Assembly: GCF_023065955.2 (NCBI RefSeq)
Contig: NW_026623078.1
Coordinates: 9,868,199-9,932,198, forward strand
Direction: 5' to 3'
Length of the DNA stretch: 64,000 bases
Source of the DNA: Ursus arctos
Lineage: Eukaryota > Chordata > Mammalia > Carnivora > Ursidae
Part shown: piece by piece, positions 46,318-57,602 of the stretch
How the letters are laid out: each line of letters begins with the position of its first letter
How positions within the stretch are numbered: position 1 is the stretch's first letter
Notes under the pieces: generated by a model
Database searches by the model: none
The model's input: only the letters and a program-made list of their open reading frames with translations
What the model was told of the DNA's origin: nothing
Made by a program: the position numbers and the translations under genes

Positions 46318-48340
46318 GTTCTGGGGAGATGGAGAAGTAGGAAGTAAAAGGACTCTGTCTCTTCACCTAGACCACAATTGCACTAGCATAATCCATTGGT
46401 TTTAACTATTTTGGAATACCAGAGTCTGTCAGAAGGCTTGCAACTTCCAGGAAAAGGCTTGAACAGTAAATGGCAGTTAATTTCAGTCAATTTCATATTT
46501 AGTTCAGCAGTAGCTACCCATTCCTCACTCCCCTATCCCCCATGGCAAGCATCCATTCATGTTCTCAGAGCAGCTTTCACATAGCTGGCAGTATTCAAGG
46601 TGGGCAATGGAGACCCTATTCCCCAAATATAGGGATCTGTGTTCTCATTGCTGATTGTTTCTTCTGAACAAAGAGCGCCCTTCCTGCTATTGGAAATCTC
46701 TCCCAGTTGGACTAAAGTGACTTTCAGGGGATTTAAAAAGCCAGATTCTCCTCCCTCCCCTCTTTTTCATTTTATTTGCCCTTTCCTATTTATTTTTCTC
46801 TTTTTCCCTTTTCAGGGACCAGATATTTAAAGTGTAGGACATTTAAAAGCAACCATATACACAGGAAAAATGGAGGAAGTCACTACACATGCCCAGAGAA
46901 AGGCACAGGCTCATAAGAAGCCCAATATCTTAAGTGTACATCTTGAGTCCCAGCACAGAGATAGCTTGCAATAATCCAAAAACAAAAATAAAAACTAGTA
47001 AACACAGGAAGGGGGGTAATCTGATTTCCAGAGTCACCAAATGATTTGATTCAAATATCCAGTTTTCAAGAAGAAATAAATCACAAAGCATACAGAGAAA
47101 CAAGAAAGTATGGCCCATGCAAGGGGAAAAAATAAGACAGCAGAAGAGAAAAACCAGATGGCAAACCTAATAGACAAAGACTTTAAAACAACTCTCTTAA
47201 AGATGGTCAAAAATCTAAAGAAGGATGTGGAGAATGTGAAGAAAATTACGTATGAACAAAATGGAAATACCAATAAGGAGATAGAAAACCTTAAAAACAA
47301 TTCTAGATCTGAAAATATAGTAACTGAAAAAAAATTATGATAGGGATTCAAAGGCAGATATGCCCAGCAGGAGAATCAGTGAACTTGAAGATAGGACAAT
47401 GGAAATAATCAAGTTGGAAGAACAAATAGAAAAAGGATTGAAGAAAAGTGAACAGAATCAGTGAGCTGGGTGGCTCAGTCAGTTAAGTCTCTGCCTTTGA
47501 CTCAGGTCATGATCCCAGAGCTCTGGAATGGAGTCCTGCATCAGGCTTCCTGCTCAGTGGGGATTCTGCTTCTCTCTCTCCCTTTGCCCCTCCACAAGCA
47601 TGTGTGCTCTCTCTCTCTCTCCTTCAAATAAATACATAAAATCTTAAAAAAAGAAAGAAAGAAAGAAAAGTGAACAGAATCTAAGGTAACTGTGAGACAC
47701 CATGAAGAAGACCAACACACACAATGTGGGAGTCCCAGTAGAAAAAGAGAGACGGAAAGGAGCAGAGAGGTTATTTGAAGAAATAATCGATGAAGACTTC
47801 CCAAATTTGATGAAAGACAAAAATAAACGTCCAAGAAGCTCAACAAACTGTAGCCTGAACTGTTATTATCAAACTGCCAAAAGACAAAGAGAGACACTTG
47901 AAAGCAGTAAGAGAGAATTTACTCTTCATATACAAAGATTCCTCAATAAGATAATCAGCCAACTTCTCACCAGAAATTTTGAAGGCCAGAAGATAGTGGG
48001 CCTATCTATTCATAGTGATGAAAGAAAAACACTGTCAACCAAGAATCCTATATCTGGCAGAAATCTTCTTCAAAAGTTAGAGAGAAATTAAGATATTCCC
48101 AGATAAACAAAAGCTGAAGGAGTTCATCACCACTAGACCTGCTCTGCAAGAAATACTAAAGGGTCTTCTGTAGACTGAAATGAAGAGACACTGGCAGGTT
48201 ACCTGAAGCCATACACAGAAAAAAAGATCTCAGTTAAGGTAAATACATGAGCAATAGTAATAGCTAGTATTATAACTTCATTTTATAGTGCAGCTTTTTT
48301 CTTCTTCATGATTAAAGAAACTAATACATCTTTTTACATA
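46318..48340 (+). mobile_element. Old L1M-type 5' part: 5'UTR, ORF1 remains, spacer
   Basis: It begins 'ggttctggggagatggagaag', an L1 5'-end form. Decayed ORF1 runs about 47110-48090 in pieces: 47110-47340 (lysine/asparagine-rich coiled-coil-like) and 47702-48091 (VEKERRKGAERLFEEII, DFPNLM, LSIHSDERK). Then 'gagttcatcaccactagacc' and 'aagaaatactaaagggtc', typical of the ORF1 3' end and the ORF1-ORF2 spacer of older L1s. A SINE is nested at 47460-47662. Confidence 0.8.
47441..47681 (+). mobile_element. CanSINE with 19-bp TSD, in old L1 ORF1
   Basis: Perfect repeats AAGAAAAGTGAACAGAATC lie at 47441-47459 and 47663-47681. Body 'agctgggtggctcagtcag', CT-rich part, AAATAAATACATAAAATCTT and a (GAAA)n-rich tail. 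This is the longest perfect duplication in the window and suggests a recent insertion. Confidence 0.95.
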
Positions 48341-48344
48341 TGTT

Positions 48345-48705
48345 CTTTTTTCCCTAACTTTATTGAGATATAATCAATAATTAAAATTGTAGGGGAGCCT
48401 GGGTGGCTCTGTTGTTAAGCATCTGCCTTTGGCTCAGGGCATGATCCCAGAGTCCTGGGATCGAGTCCGGCATTGGGCTCCCTGTTCCACTGGGAGCCTG
48501 CTTCTTCCTCTCCCACTCCCCCCACTTGTGTTTCCTTTCTCACTGACTGTCTCTCTGTCAATGAATAAATAAAATCTTCAAAAAAAATAAAATTGTATGT
48601 ATTTAAGATGTACAACTTGATGATTTGGTACACATTGTGATTTACCACAATCAAGAAAAACAACATGAATATTACCTCATAGAGTTACTATCATTTTAAT
48701 ATGTT
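48345..48705 (-). mobile_element. Short old L1 3'UTR fragment, antisense
   Basis: 'ctaactttattgagatataatc', then after a nested SINE 'tttaagatgtacaacttgatg' and 'ggtacacattgtgatttacc'. Together these are only about 170 bp of L1 3'UTR, directly followed by a second, longer antisense L1 starting with the same landmarks. Confidence 0.72.
48382..48597 (+). mobile_element. CanSINE with 10-bp TSD
   Basis: Body 48392-48587 with head 'ggggagcctgggtggctc' and tail AATGAATAAATAAAATCTTC. TAAAATTGTA repeats at 48382-48391 and 48588-48597. Confidence 0.92.
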
Positions 48706-48711
48706 TTTCAG

Positions 48712-51115
48712 CTCTGTTGAGATATAACTATCATACAACATTGTGTAAGTTTAAGGTGTACAATGTGAGGATTTGATGCACATATATATTGCAAAATGTT
48801 TACCAAAATATGGTTATTTAACACATCTTTCACCTCACATAATTGCCATTTTGTTGCTGCTGTTTGCTGAGACATTAAAATTTTACTTCTACATCAACTT
48901 TTGAGTATATACTACACTATTGTTAACTATAGTCACCATGCTGTACCTTAGATCCCCAGAACTTATTATTTTATAACTGAAAGTTTATATCACTTGATCA
49001 ACATCTCCCCATTTCCACCACCCCTCAATCCCTAGTAACCATCATTCTACTGTGTTCCTATCAATTCCAGCTTTTAAGATTCACATATAAGTGAACATTA
49101 TCTGATTAATTTCACTTAACCTAATGCCCACAAGGTCCATCCATGTTTTTGAAAATGGCAGGATTCCCTTCATTATTATATATGAATAATATTCCATTTT
49201 TTATATTTACCACATATTTCTTATCCATTCATCCCTCTATGGACACTTATGTTGTTGCCATGTCTTGACTATTGCAATTAATAGTGTATTAAACATGCAA
49301 GTACAGATATCTCCTTAAAATTCATTTGAAATTTAATTTCTTTTAGATATATACCTAGAAGTGGGATTGCTATTTTTAATTTTTAATTTTTGAAGGACAC
49401 TTTATACTGTTTTCCTTAACTTTGTACAAGTTTACATTCCCACCAACAGTAAATCAGATTTTCCTTTTCCCCACATCCTTGCCAGCATTTGTTATATATT
49501 GTGTTTTTGATGATAGCCATTCAAGCAGGTGTGAGGTGATATCTCATTGTGGTTTTTATTTGCATTTCCCTGATGATTGGTGATGTTGAGCACAAGTTAG
49601 TGTATCTTTTGGCATTCGTATGTTTTCTTAAGAGAAATATCTGCTTAAGTCCTCTGCCCATTTTTTAATTGGTTTTTTGTTTGTTTGTTTGTTTGTTTTG
49701 CTGTTGCTTTGAATGAGCTCCTTGTATATATTGGCTATTAACACTTTATCAGATATAAGGTTTGCAAATTATTTTCCCCCATTAGTTATGATCATTATAA
49801 GGATCATTTCTTTTGCTGTGCAGCTTTTTAGTTGATGGAGTCCCACTTATCAGTTTTTGCTTTCATTGATTATGTTTTTGGTGTCATATCCAAAAACTCA
49901 TTGCCAAGATAAATGACAAAGCATCTTTCCTATATTTTATTCTAGGAAGAAAATGATTTATAGTTTCAGGTGTCACCTTTAAGACCTTAATCAATTTTGA
50001 GTTAATTTTTGTCAATAGTATAAAATAGGAGCCCAATTTCATTCGTTAGCATGTATATATCATTTTCCCAATACCATTTTTCCATCTTTTCCCCATTGAA
50101 TACCGTTGGTTCCCTTGTCAAACATTAATTAAATATATATGCATAGGTTTATTTTTGGGTTACAATTATATCCCAATGGTCTATGTATCTGTTTTTCTGC
50201 CTGTACAATACTGTTTTGATTACTATAGTTTTGTAGTATAATTTGAAATCAGTAAGTGTGATCTCTTCAGCTTTTTCTTCTTGCTCAAAATTGCTTTGGC
50301 TATTTGGAAGTTTTGTGGTTCCATGCAAATATATTAGGATACAAAATATTAGGATTTTATTATTTCTGTAGAAAATGCCATTGGAATTTTTATAGGGATT
50401 GCATTGAATCAATAGATGGCTTTGGATAGTATTTATACTTTAACAATATTAATTCTTCCAATACTTGAATACAATATATCTTTCCATTTATTTGTACCTT
50501 CATCAGTTTCTCTCATCAAAGTCTTGTAGTTTGGGGATATAAATCTTTCACTTCCTTGGTTAAATGTATTCTTAACTATTTTATTATTCACATTGCTATT
50601 GCAAATGGGATTGCTTACTCTATTTTTTAATAGTTTATTGTAATATATAGATATACAACTGATTCTGTGATATTGATTTTGTATCCTGAGGCTTTACTGG
50701 ATTTATTAGTTCAAATATTTTTCTGGTGGAGTCTAAGATTTTCTGTAAACCAGATCATGTCATCATGATTTTTTCCTGTCTAATCATTCTGGCCAGGACT
50801 TCCAGTATTATGTTGAATACAAGTGGGGAGAATGGGCACTCTTCCCTTGTTCCAAATCTTAGAGGAAAAGCTTTCAACCTTTCACTATTGAGTTTAATGT
50901 TAGCTGAATATCTTTTAGTCACATCTTTTATTATTGAGCTATTTTCCTCCAAATCCAATTTCCTGAAAGTTTTTACCAGAAAAGCATATTGAATTTTGTC
51001 TTTTTTTTTGCGTCTATTGAGATGATCGTATGTTTATTTTATTTTATTTTATTAATTTGTTGTATCATATTTATTGACTTGAGCATGTTGAACCATGACT
51101 AATATGTTCTAAAAA
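48712..51115 (-). mobile_element. Old L1, minus strand, 3' half
   Basis: Starts 'cagctctgttgagatataac', 'gtaagtttaaggtgtacaatg', then 'gaatattattcc'-type and 'ttacattcccaccaac' 3' landmarks, followed by reversed ORF2. Fragments include 50149-50412 (LTDFKLYYKTIVIKT) and 50755-50958 (FPLRFGTREECPFSPLVFN of the RT domain). It ends near 'gcatgttgaaccatgac'. Heavily decayed. Confidence 0.85.
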
Positions 51116-51792
51116 ATAATTCCAATTTTAAAAGCTGTAACTTTGGTTTACAACTCTGTAATTTGTTTTCTACATGATTTAAGAGACAATGAATAAAAAA
51201 TTAATTTATCTTTTTAGACACACCACATATAAAAATGTAATTTTTGTGACATCAATAACTAAAAGGGAGTGTGGATGCAGCTCTAAAGTAGCAGAGACTT
51301 TTTGGTTTTGAAGTGTTTAGGTAAAAATTCAAATTAGAATGTTATAATTTTAGAATAGTGTATGGGATCCCCATGGTAACCACAAAGAAAATAGCTACAG
51401 AATTTACCAAAAAGGAAATGAGAAGGTAATCAAAACATTTCACTGCAAAATATAAACTAAATACCAAAAAAAGGTAGTAATGCAAGAAATGAAGGACCAA
51501 AAAGCTATAAGGCATAGAGAAAATAGAAAAATAACAGAGGTTCCTCTTCATTAGTAATCACTTTAAATGTAAATGGATTAAACTTTCCAATCAAAAGACA
51601 GAGATTGTCAGATTGTATGGCATGGGGAGAAAAACACCATCCAACTATATTATTATGGGCAAGAGAATCACTTTAGATCCAAAGCCACAAATAGACTTAA
51701 AGTGAAGAGATGGATAAAGATACTGCAGCAAATAGTTACCAGAAGAAAGCAGGGTGGTTATACTAATATAAGACAAAATAGACCTTAATTTT

Positions 51793-52019
51793 AAAAGATT
51801 TACAAGAGGGGTCCCTGGGTGGCTTAGTCAATTAAGCATCTGACTCTTGATTTCAGCTCAGGTCATAGTCTCAGGGTCATGAGACAGAGCCCCGCATCAG
51901 GCTCCATACTGGACACAGAGTCGCAGCTTAAGATTCTCTCTCTCCCTCTCCCTCTGCCCCTCCCTCCCTGCTCTCTTTCTTTAAAAAATTTAAAAAATAA
52001 ATAAAAAGGTTTACAAGAG
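51793..52019 (+). mobile_element. CanSINE, 16-bp TSD
   Basis: Body from 51809 (gggtccctgggtggcttag) to an A/T tail at about 52003. Repeats AAAAGATTTACAAGAG (51793-51808) and AAAAGGTTTACAAGAG (52004-52019), one mismatch. Confidence 0.93.
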
Positions 52020-52367
52020 ATAAATAAAGATTATATATTTACAGAAGTTTTAATACAACAAGAGTATATAAGAATTATTAATGATTATACCCATAGTATC
52101 AGGCCATCAAAATATATCAGGCAAAAATTTATAGAATTAAAGGGAAGTAGACATTTATACAATAATAATTGAAGACTTTAATATAACACACTCAATAATA
52201 GAGAAACACACAATAAAACAACTATGCATAACAGATATATAGGACGCTCTACCCAACAATAATGGTACACACATTAATCTCAATTGCACATGTGACATTC
52301 TCCAGATCTCCAGACTCTATGTTAGGCTAAAATTTAAGCCTCAATAAATTGAAAAAGATGAAGTATC

Positions 52368-52528
52368 TTGGGGTACCTGGGTGGCTCAGTCAGTTAAGCT
52401 TCTGACTCTTGATCTCAGCTCAGGTCTTGATATTGGTGAGTTCAGGCCCCACATTAAGCTCCACACTGGGTATGGAGCCTACCTAAAAATAAATAAATAA
52501 ATAAGTAATAAATAAATAAATAAATACC
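52368..52528 (+). mobile_element. CanSINE (short right half)
   Basis: Head 'ggggtacctgggtggctcag', 'ctgactcttgatctcagctc', then directly to '(AAAT)n' with an AAGTAATAAAT interruption. Lacks a long CT-rich tract. Confidence 0.9.
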
Positions 52529-52760
52529 TTTTATGACCACAACAGGATTTAAGTAAACATCAATAACAGAAGGAAAACTAGAAAATCCCCAAATTTTTGG
52601 AAATTAAACCACACAGTTTTAATCAATTAATAAATCAAAGAAAAAATCACAAAGAAAATTTAGCTTATACTTAAAGATGAATGAAAATGAAAAAACCACA
52701 TACCAAAACTTACACAGTGAAATCAGTGCTAAGGGGGAAATGTATAGCTATAAACATCTT

Positions 52761-52834
52761 AGCATTATACACAATATCCAAAAGGTGGAAGAAACTCAAG
52801 TGTCCATGAACAGATGAAAGAATAAGGAAAATAT

Positions 52835-52891
<57 letters not shown>

Positions 52892-53270
52892 CAGCCTTAA
52901 AAATGGAGGAAATTCTGATTTATGTTGCAACATGGGAGAACAAGGACACTAAGCTAAGTAAAATAATCCAGTTACTAAAAGACAAATGCTGTATGACTCT
53001 ACTTGGAATAGTCAAACTCATAAAAACAAAAGTGGAATGGTAGTTACCAAAGGCTGGAGGGAGGGGTGAGTGGGAAATTATTGTTTGATGTGTTTATAGT
53101 TTCAGTTTTGCAAAATGGGCAATTCTGGAGATGGATGGTGGTGATGGTCACAACAATATGAATGTATTTAATACCACTGAATTAAACCCTTAAAAATGGT
53201 TAAGATGATAAATTTTATACTATATGTATTTTACCACAATAAAAATTTTTATTTAAAAAGAAAGAATAAA
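52761..53270 (+). mobile_element. Old L1 3' end with (TA)n expansion
   Basis: 'tacacaatatccaaaaggtgg', 'ccatgaacagatgaaag' and 'ttattcagccttaaaaatgg' are the L1 ORF2/3'UTR junction. Then 'atggatggtggtgatgg', 'aaaaatggttaagatg' and 'tattttaccacaataaaaa', the old L1 3' end. It follows the ORF2 N-terminal part at 52760 directly, so either most of ORF2 was deleted or this is a separate insertion. A (TA)n run of about 25 units occupies 52838-52888. Confidence 0.82.
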
Positions 53271-53274
53271 AAGT

Positions 53275-54535
53275 AATTAATTTTCTAAAATTAAGGTACT
53301 CAGGCAAATAATGCCTGAGATCAAAGTTAGAAAAATAAGGGAATTACCTACTGAATGGGAGAAGATATTTGCAAATGACATAGCCAATAAAGGGTCAATA
53401 TCCAAAATATATAAAGAACTTATAAAACTCAGCACTCAAAAATCAAATAACCCAATTAAAAAATGGTCAGAAGACACGAACAGACATTTTTCCAAAGAAG
53501 ACATACAGATGACCAATAGACACATGAAAAGATGTTCAACATCACTCAATGAGATATCACCTCACACCTGACTAAAATAAAAAACACAAGAAACAACAAG
53601 TGTTGCCAAGGATGTGGAGAAAAAAGGAAACCTTATGTACTGCCGCTGGCAATGCAAACTGGTGCAGCCACTGTGAAAACCAGTATGGAGATTCCTCAAA
53701 AAATTAAAAATAGAATTATTATATGATCCAGTAATCACACTACTGGGTATTTACCCACAGGGTGTGAAAACACTAATTTGGAAGATTATGCACCCCTGTG
53801 TTTATTGTAGCACTATTTACAATAGACAACGTATGGAAGCAGCCCAAGTGTCCATCTACTGATGAATGGATAAAGAAGATGCGATATATATATGGTGATA
53901 TACATACATGAATATATATAATACATATATATGGATATTATTCAGCCTTAAGAAAGAATGGAATCTTGCCATTTGCAATAACATGAGTGGAGCTAGAAAG
54001 TATAATGCTATATGTTAAATGCTAAATGCTAAATAAGTCACTCAGAGAAAGACAAATACCATATGATTTCATTCATATGTGGAATTTAAGAAACAAAACA
54101 AATGAACAAAGAAAAAAAAGAGACAAACCAAAAAACAGACTCATAACTATAGAGAACAAACACATGGTTACCAGAGAGGGGAGGTGGATGGGAGGATGGG
54201 AGAAATAAGTGATGGGGATTAAGAGTGCACTTATCTTGGGGCAACTGGGTGGCTCAGTGGGTTGAGTGTCTGCCTTCAGCTCAGGTCATGATCCCAGGGA
54301 GATCAAGCCCTGCATCGCATCGGGCTCCCTGCTCAGTGCGGAACCTGCTTCTCTCTCTCCCTCTGCTGCTCCCCCTGCTTGTGCTCTCAATCTCTCTCTG
54401 TCAAATAAATAAAGAAAATCTTTTGAAAAAAAAAGAGTTCACTTATCTTGAGGAGCACTGAGTAATGTATAGAATTGTTGAATCATGATATTGTACACCT
54501 GAAGCTAATATAATGTTGTATATTAACTATATTGA
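53275..54535 (+). mobile_element. L1 ORF2 C-terminus and 3' end, plus strand (carnivore-type)
   Basis: Open piece 53311-53571 carries [18 protein letters not shown] and [19 protein letters not shown], matching L1-B residues near 13320-13510. 'tgtggagaaaaaaggaaacc', 'actactgggtatttaccc' and 'catatgatttcattcatatg' follow, then a 3'UTR ending 'gtatattaactatattgaaag' near 54535. It is less decayed than the L1M pieces but still broken. A SINE is nested in the 3'UTR. Confidence 0.85.
54221..54450 (+). mobile_element. CanSINE with 18-bp TSD in L1 3'UTR
   Basis: Body 54239-54432 has 'caactgggtggctcagtg', a CT-rich half and AAATAAATAAAGAAAATCTTTT. Repeats AAGAGTGCACTTATCTTG (54221-54238) and AAGAGTTCACTTATCTTG (54433-54450), one mismatch. 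Confidence 0.95.
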
Positions 54536-54593
54536 AAGAAGGAAGAAGGGAAGGGAGGGGATGGGAAGGGAAGGGTTGAGAAGGGAAGGGGAA
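54532..54593 (+). repeat. (GGGAA)n-type purine tract
   Basis: Irregular GGAAG/GGGAAGG units directly after the L1 3' end, probably grown from its A-rich tail. Confidence 0.85.
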
Positions 54594-56320
54594 TACCACC
54601 TAACCCTTCAGGTGGATTTTGAAAAGATGTGTCAATATCCATTTTATTCCGAGTACCATTTCTCACAGCACATTCCTTTAGTAGTCTTTGATAACAACAC
54701 ACTGCTCAAGACCTTAACTTTTTTAAGTGTCTGGGGGGAAAAATCAGGTTCCAAAATACAAATTGAAAACTGCAAAAAAATTAGTACATAATGAAATGTC
54801 TTTATTATATTTCATTATATCAACTTGTCACTGCAACTCAATTCAACTCTTAAATAGCATTATATAAAATATAGTTGAATGTGGGATGGCATTAATTTAA
54901 ACAGCTTGATATCATGAGGATGAGATTTCCAGGTCTACAAAGTTCTTCTGAGTTTGTGCCAACTCAGAATAACTTTCTCATGTTTGGTCCTGCTGCTTTT
55001 TCTATAAGCTTTTAACAAATGTAGCTCTTTGTAGATAAGACAAAAATGAGATGAAGAAGAAGAAGAAAAAAGAAGAGAAAATAATGCTTGTTTTTATTTT
55101 ATATAGGTCAAGTCAAAGCATTTGTGCAACACAATGTTTCCAGATCCATCAGTGTCCCTTCCAACTATGCAAGATAACTTAAAATTGGAATTTTGCATTT
55201 TTTAAAATTATTAACTTTTAAACTTTTCAAGTGTGCTTTGTGAGGAAAGGCCCACAAATAATTAGAAAGACAAGTCCATTTGCCTTATTTCTTGACTGAA
55301 TGTCCAGATGAAAATCAAAGAAAGGAAGCATTGAAGACGTGACCACAATTGTGCATGTATAGGTGAAAATGAACTAAGGAGGTGGCTGATGAATATGGTA
55401 CTGATTGTCCAGCAGGACGAGCAATTTCGTTTATTTGATAGTTTGTACAGAATGTGTTTGCCTTTGAAATGTTTTTAATTTTTTGGCAGCTGAAGCCTCT
55501 GTTTCTTGCCTCTAATCCCAAGCATTTCAATATGATGTCATTTAAAGATGGGAGCCAAGATAAAACAGGCATCTTTGGGATAAAAATTAGCCAGCTGCCA
55601 GGAAGTAGAAGGTTTTGCAATAAACAAATGAGAGTGCTGTCTCTTGCACAGCCCGGAGACTGCTCAACGAGTCTGTTAATCATTTTCCCTGCCTGTACTG
55701 AGATAGTCCTCTCTATCCAGGGTGGTCATCTATGACTTCCTTGTGGAAAAGGGGAAAGCCAATATGCAGTGCCAATGTCTAACATTGTTCAGGGTCTTTG
55801 CACTGAAAATGTTAGAGTTTCTATCAAATTGTATTAATTAAAGTCATAGCACTTAATATCACTACTACATTTTGTTGGGAAATGAAACCTTTGATATAAT
55901 CAAATAAATAAAGTGACACTGAGTGCCAGTGAAATTATGTGATATCTGTGAAAATACCTCAAAAGCTGTAAACTATTTTTTTAAAGTTCCTAAATATATA
56001 TTCTACAAATAAAAGTATTTTTTTCATATTAATAGGACCGAAAACTTTAAGTGGCACAAGCCTGGAATTTTGGTTTCAGTTTTATTATTTTATATTGCAT
56101 CTGTATCCATAATACGTTATGTTAACACCCCTTAAGAGGCATAGGTAAAAGTAACCATTACAATAGAAGATCGTAATAATAGGATATCAAGATACTTCTG
56201 TGAGAAGGAGCAATAAATATTCCTAAAATGATAGCATTAAGAGTTTTGGATTTAACATTAAATTACCTTCCAAATAACCAGAAAATTCCTTAATTTATTG
56301 ACACAATTTCCAACATAAAA
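54594..56320. other. Unique DNA, no gene called
   Basis: Opposed overlapping frames at 55315-55683 (minus, 122 codons) and 55454-55735 (plus, 93 codons) are the longest outside transposons here. Neither shows a known domain. A GAAGAAGAA patch lies near 55056. This is the part of the right half most worth a conservation check. Confidence 0.45.
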
Positions 56321-56329
56321 ATATTTTAT

Positions 56330-56900
56330 CTTGAAACCCAGAAATTTCACTCTGAGGTATTAACTCAAGAGAATTAGAACACACAGGTAAATGTATGCGT
56401 GCTTGCAGATCACAGGTGCCACACACACACACACACTCTCTCTCTCTCTCACAAGCTGTAAAGGAATACTTATAGAAGTGCTTTGCATAATAACCCAGCA
56501 CTGGATACAAGACAAATGTTCACCAATAGATAAAGAAATTTGGTATAGTCATAAAATAGAGTATTATTCAATGATAAATAAGAATAAAATACTAACACAC
56601 ATACACATGAATGAATTTCAAAACATACTGTTAAAGAAGTCAGCCCCAAAAGACAACAAACAATGATTTCATTTATATGAATTTCTAAAATTGGCAAAAC
56701 TAACCCCTGGTGACAGAAAGCAGATCAGTGTTTGCTTGGAAGCAAGGAGGAAGAGGTTGATTTCTAAGAGACACAAAGAAACATTTGATGTAATGCAAAT
56801 GTTTTTATATCTAGATTATAGTGATGCTCACTACTTGGGTGTGTATTGGTATATTGGTATAAACAACCCTAAGAGTAAAGGTTCAGCAGTCAGGTAAGCA
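56330..56900 (+). mobile_element. Ancient L1 3' end, plus strand
   Basis: 'aacccagaaatttcactctg', 'gaatacttatagaagtgc', 'gacaaatgttcaccaatag', 'gagtattattcaatg' and 'cccctggtgacagaaagcag' follow the L1 ORF2-to-3'UTR order at high divergence. An (AC)n(TC)n microsatellite sits at 56420-56452. Confidence 0.7.
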
Positions 56901-57385
56901 GTAGTCTTCGTAAGTTTCAAAAGCTCATTGGAAACTTTGGAAGCTACCTATAGCTAATTTGAATTATCTAAACTAAGGAACCACTTAGGCAGAGATTATC
57001 TCAATACCACCCTGTGCATGTCCCTAGAATGTCCCTTAGTTACCCAAATGTTCTCAAGAAATGTAGACCTCTACTTTTTAAAATCTTAAATGAATTATAA
57101 TATGAGCCTAATGGGAGTCCTCATTTCATCCTGCCAGATTGTTTAGGCTTAGACAAGAACCAATTTTGGCTAATAGGAGTGATTTGGGTTCTCCCAGTGG
57201 CTTGCAGAAGTTTATCTTTGTCATGGGATTGTTTTCTCATATGATTGCTGTTAATGAATTTATTCCTCCTACTCCATGTCATCCAGTCCAGTAGGGAAAC
57301 TGCCTATCTCACCACATGCTGATGTTTATACTAATAAATACCTTTTTTAAACCACCTTTAAAAAAAGGCTCACTTTCTTGTTAGA
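56901..57385. other. Unique DNA, no gene seen
   Basis: No recognised repeat or coding region. Confidence 0.4.
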
Positions 57386-57602
57386 GCTATGCTGTCAAAT
57401 ACAATAGACACCAGCCACATGTGGCTATTTAATTTCAATTTAAACTAAAATTAAATAAAATTTAAAATTCAGTTCCTTAGTTGTGCTGCCACATTCCAAG
57501 CATTGAATGGCTATATATGCATCTTGTAACTACCAAATAATGGTGAAAATACAAAATAATTTCAACATCACAGAAAGTTCTACTGGAAAGTGCTCCTCTA
57601 GA
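57386..57602 (+). mobile_element. MER5A-type hAT-Charlie DNA transposon remnant
   Basis: 'gctgtcaaatacaatagac', 'accagccacatgtggctatt', 'aaattaaataaaatttaaaattc', 'cagttccttagttgtgctgcc' and an end 'gaaagttctactggaaagtgc' match the remembered non-autonomous MER5A element, which lacks a transposase. An ancient fossil. Confidence 0.85.

Larger units (their letters stand above)
51118..52760 (+). mobile_element. Old L1 spacer and ORF2 N-terminal region, plus strand
   Basis: 'gctgtaactttggtttacaac', 'tccccatggtaaccacaaag' and 'gaaatgagaaggtaatcaaa' are the old L1 spacer. From about 51545 'cactttaaatgtaaatgg' and 'ccaatcaaaagacagag' mark the ORF2 endonuclease region, continuing across two SINEs to 'ggggaaatgtatagctataa' at about 52760. 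It shares a diverged overlap with 48255-48340, so it is probably not simply the continuation of that piece. Confidence 0.78.
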
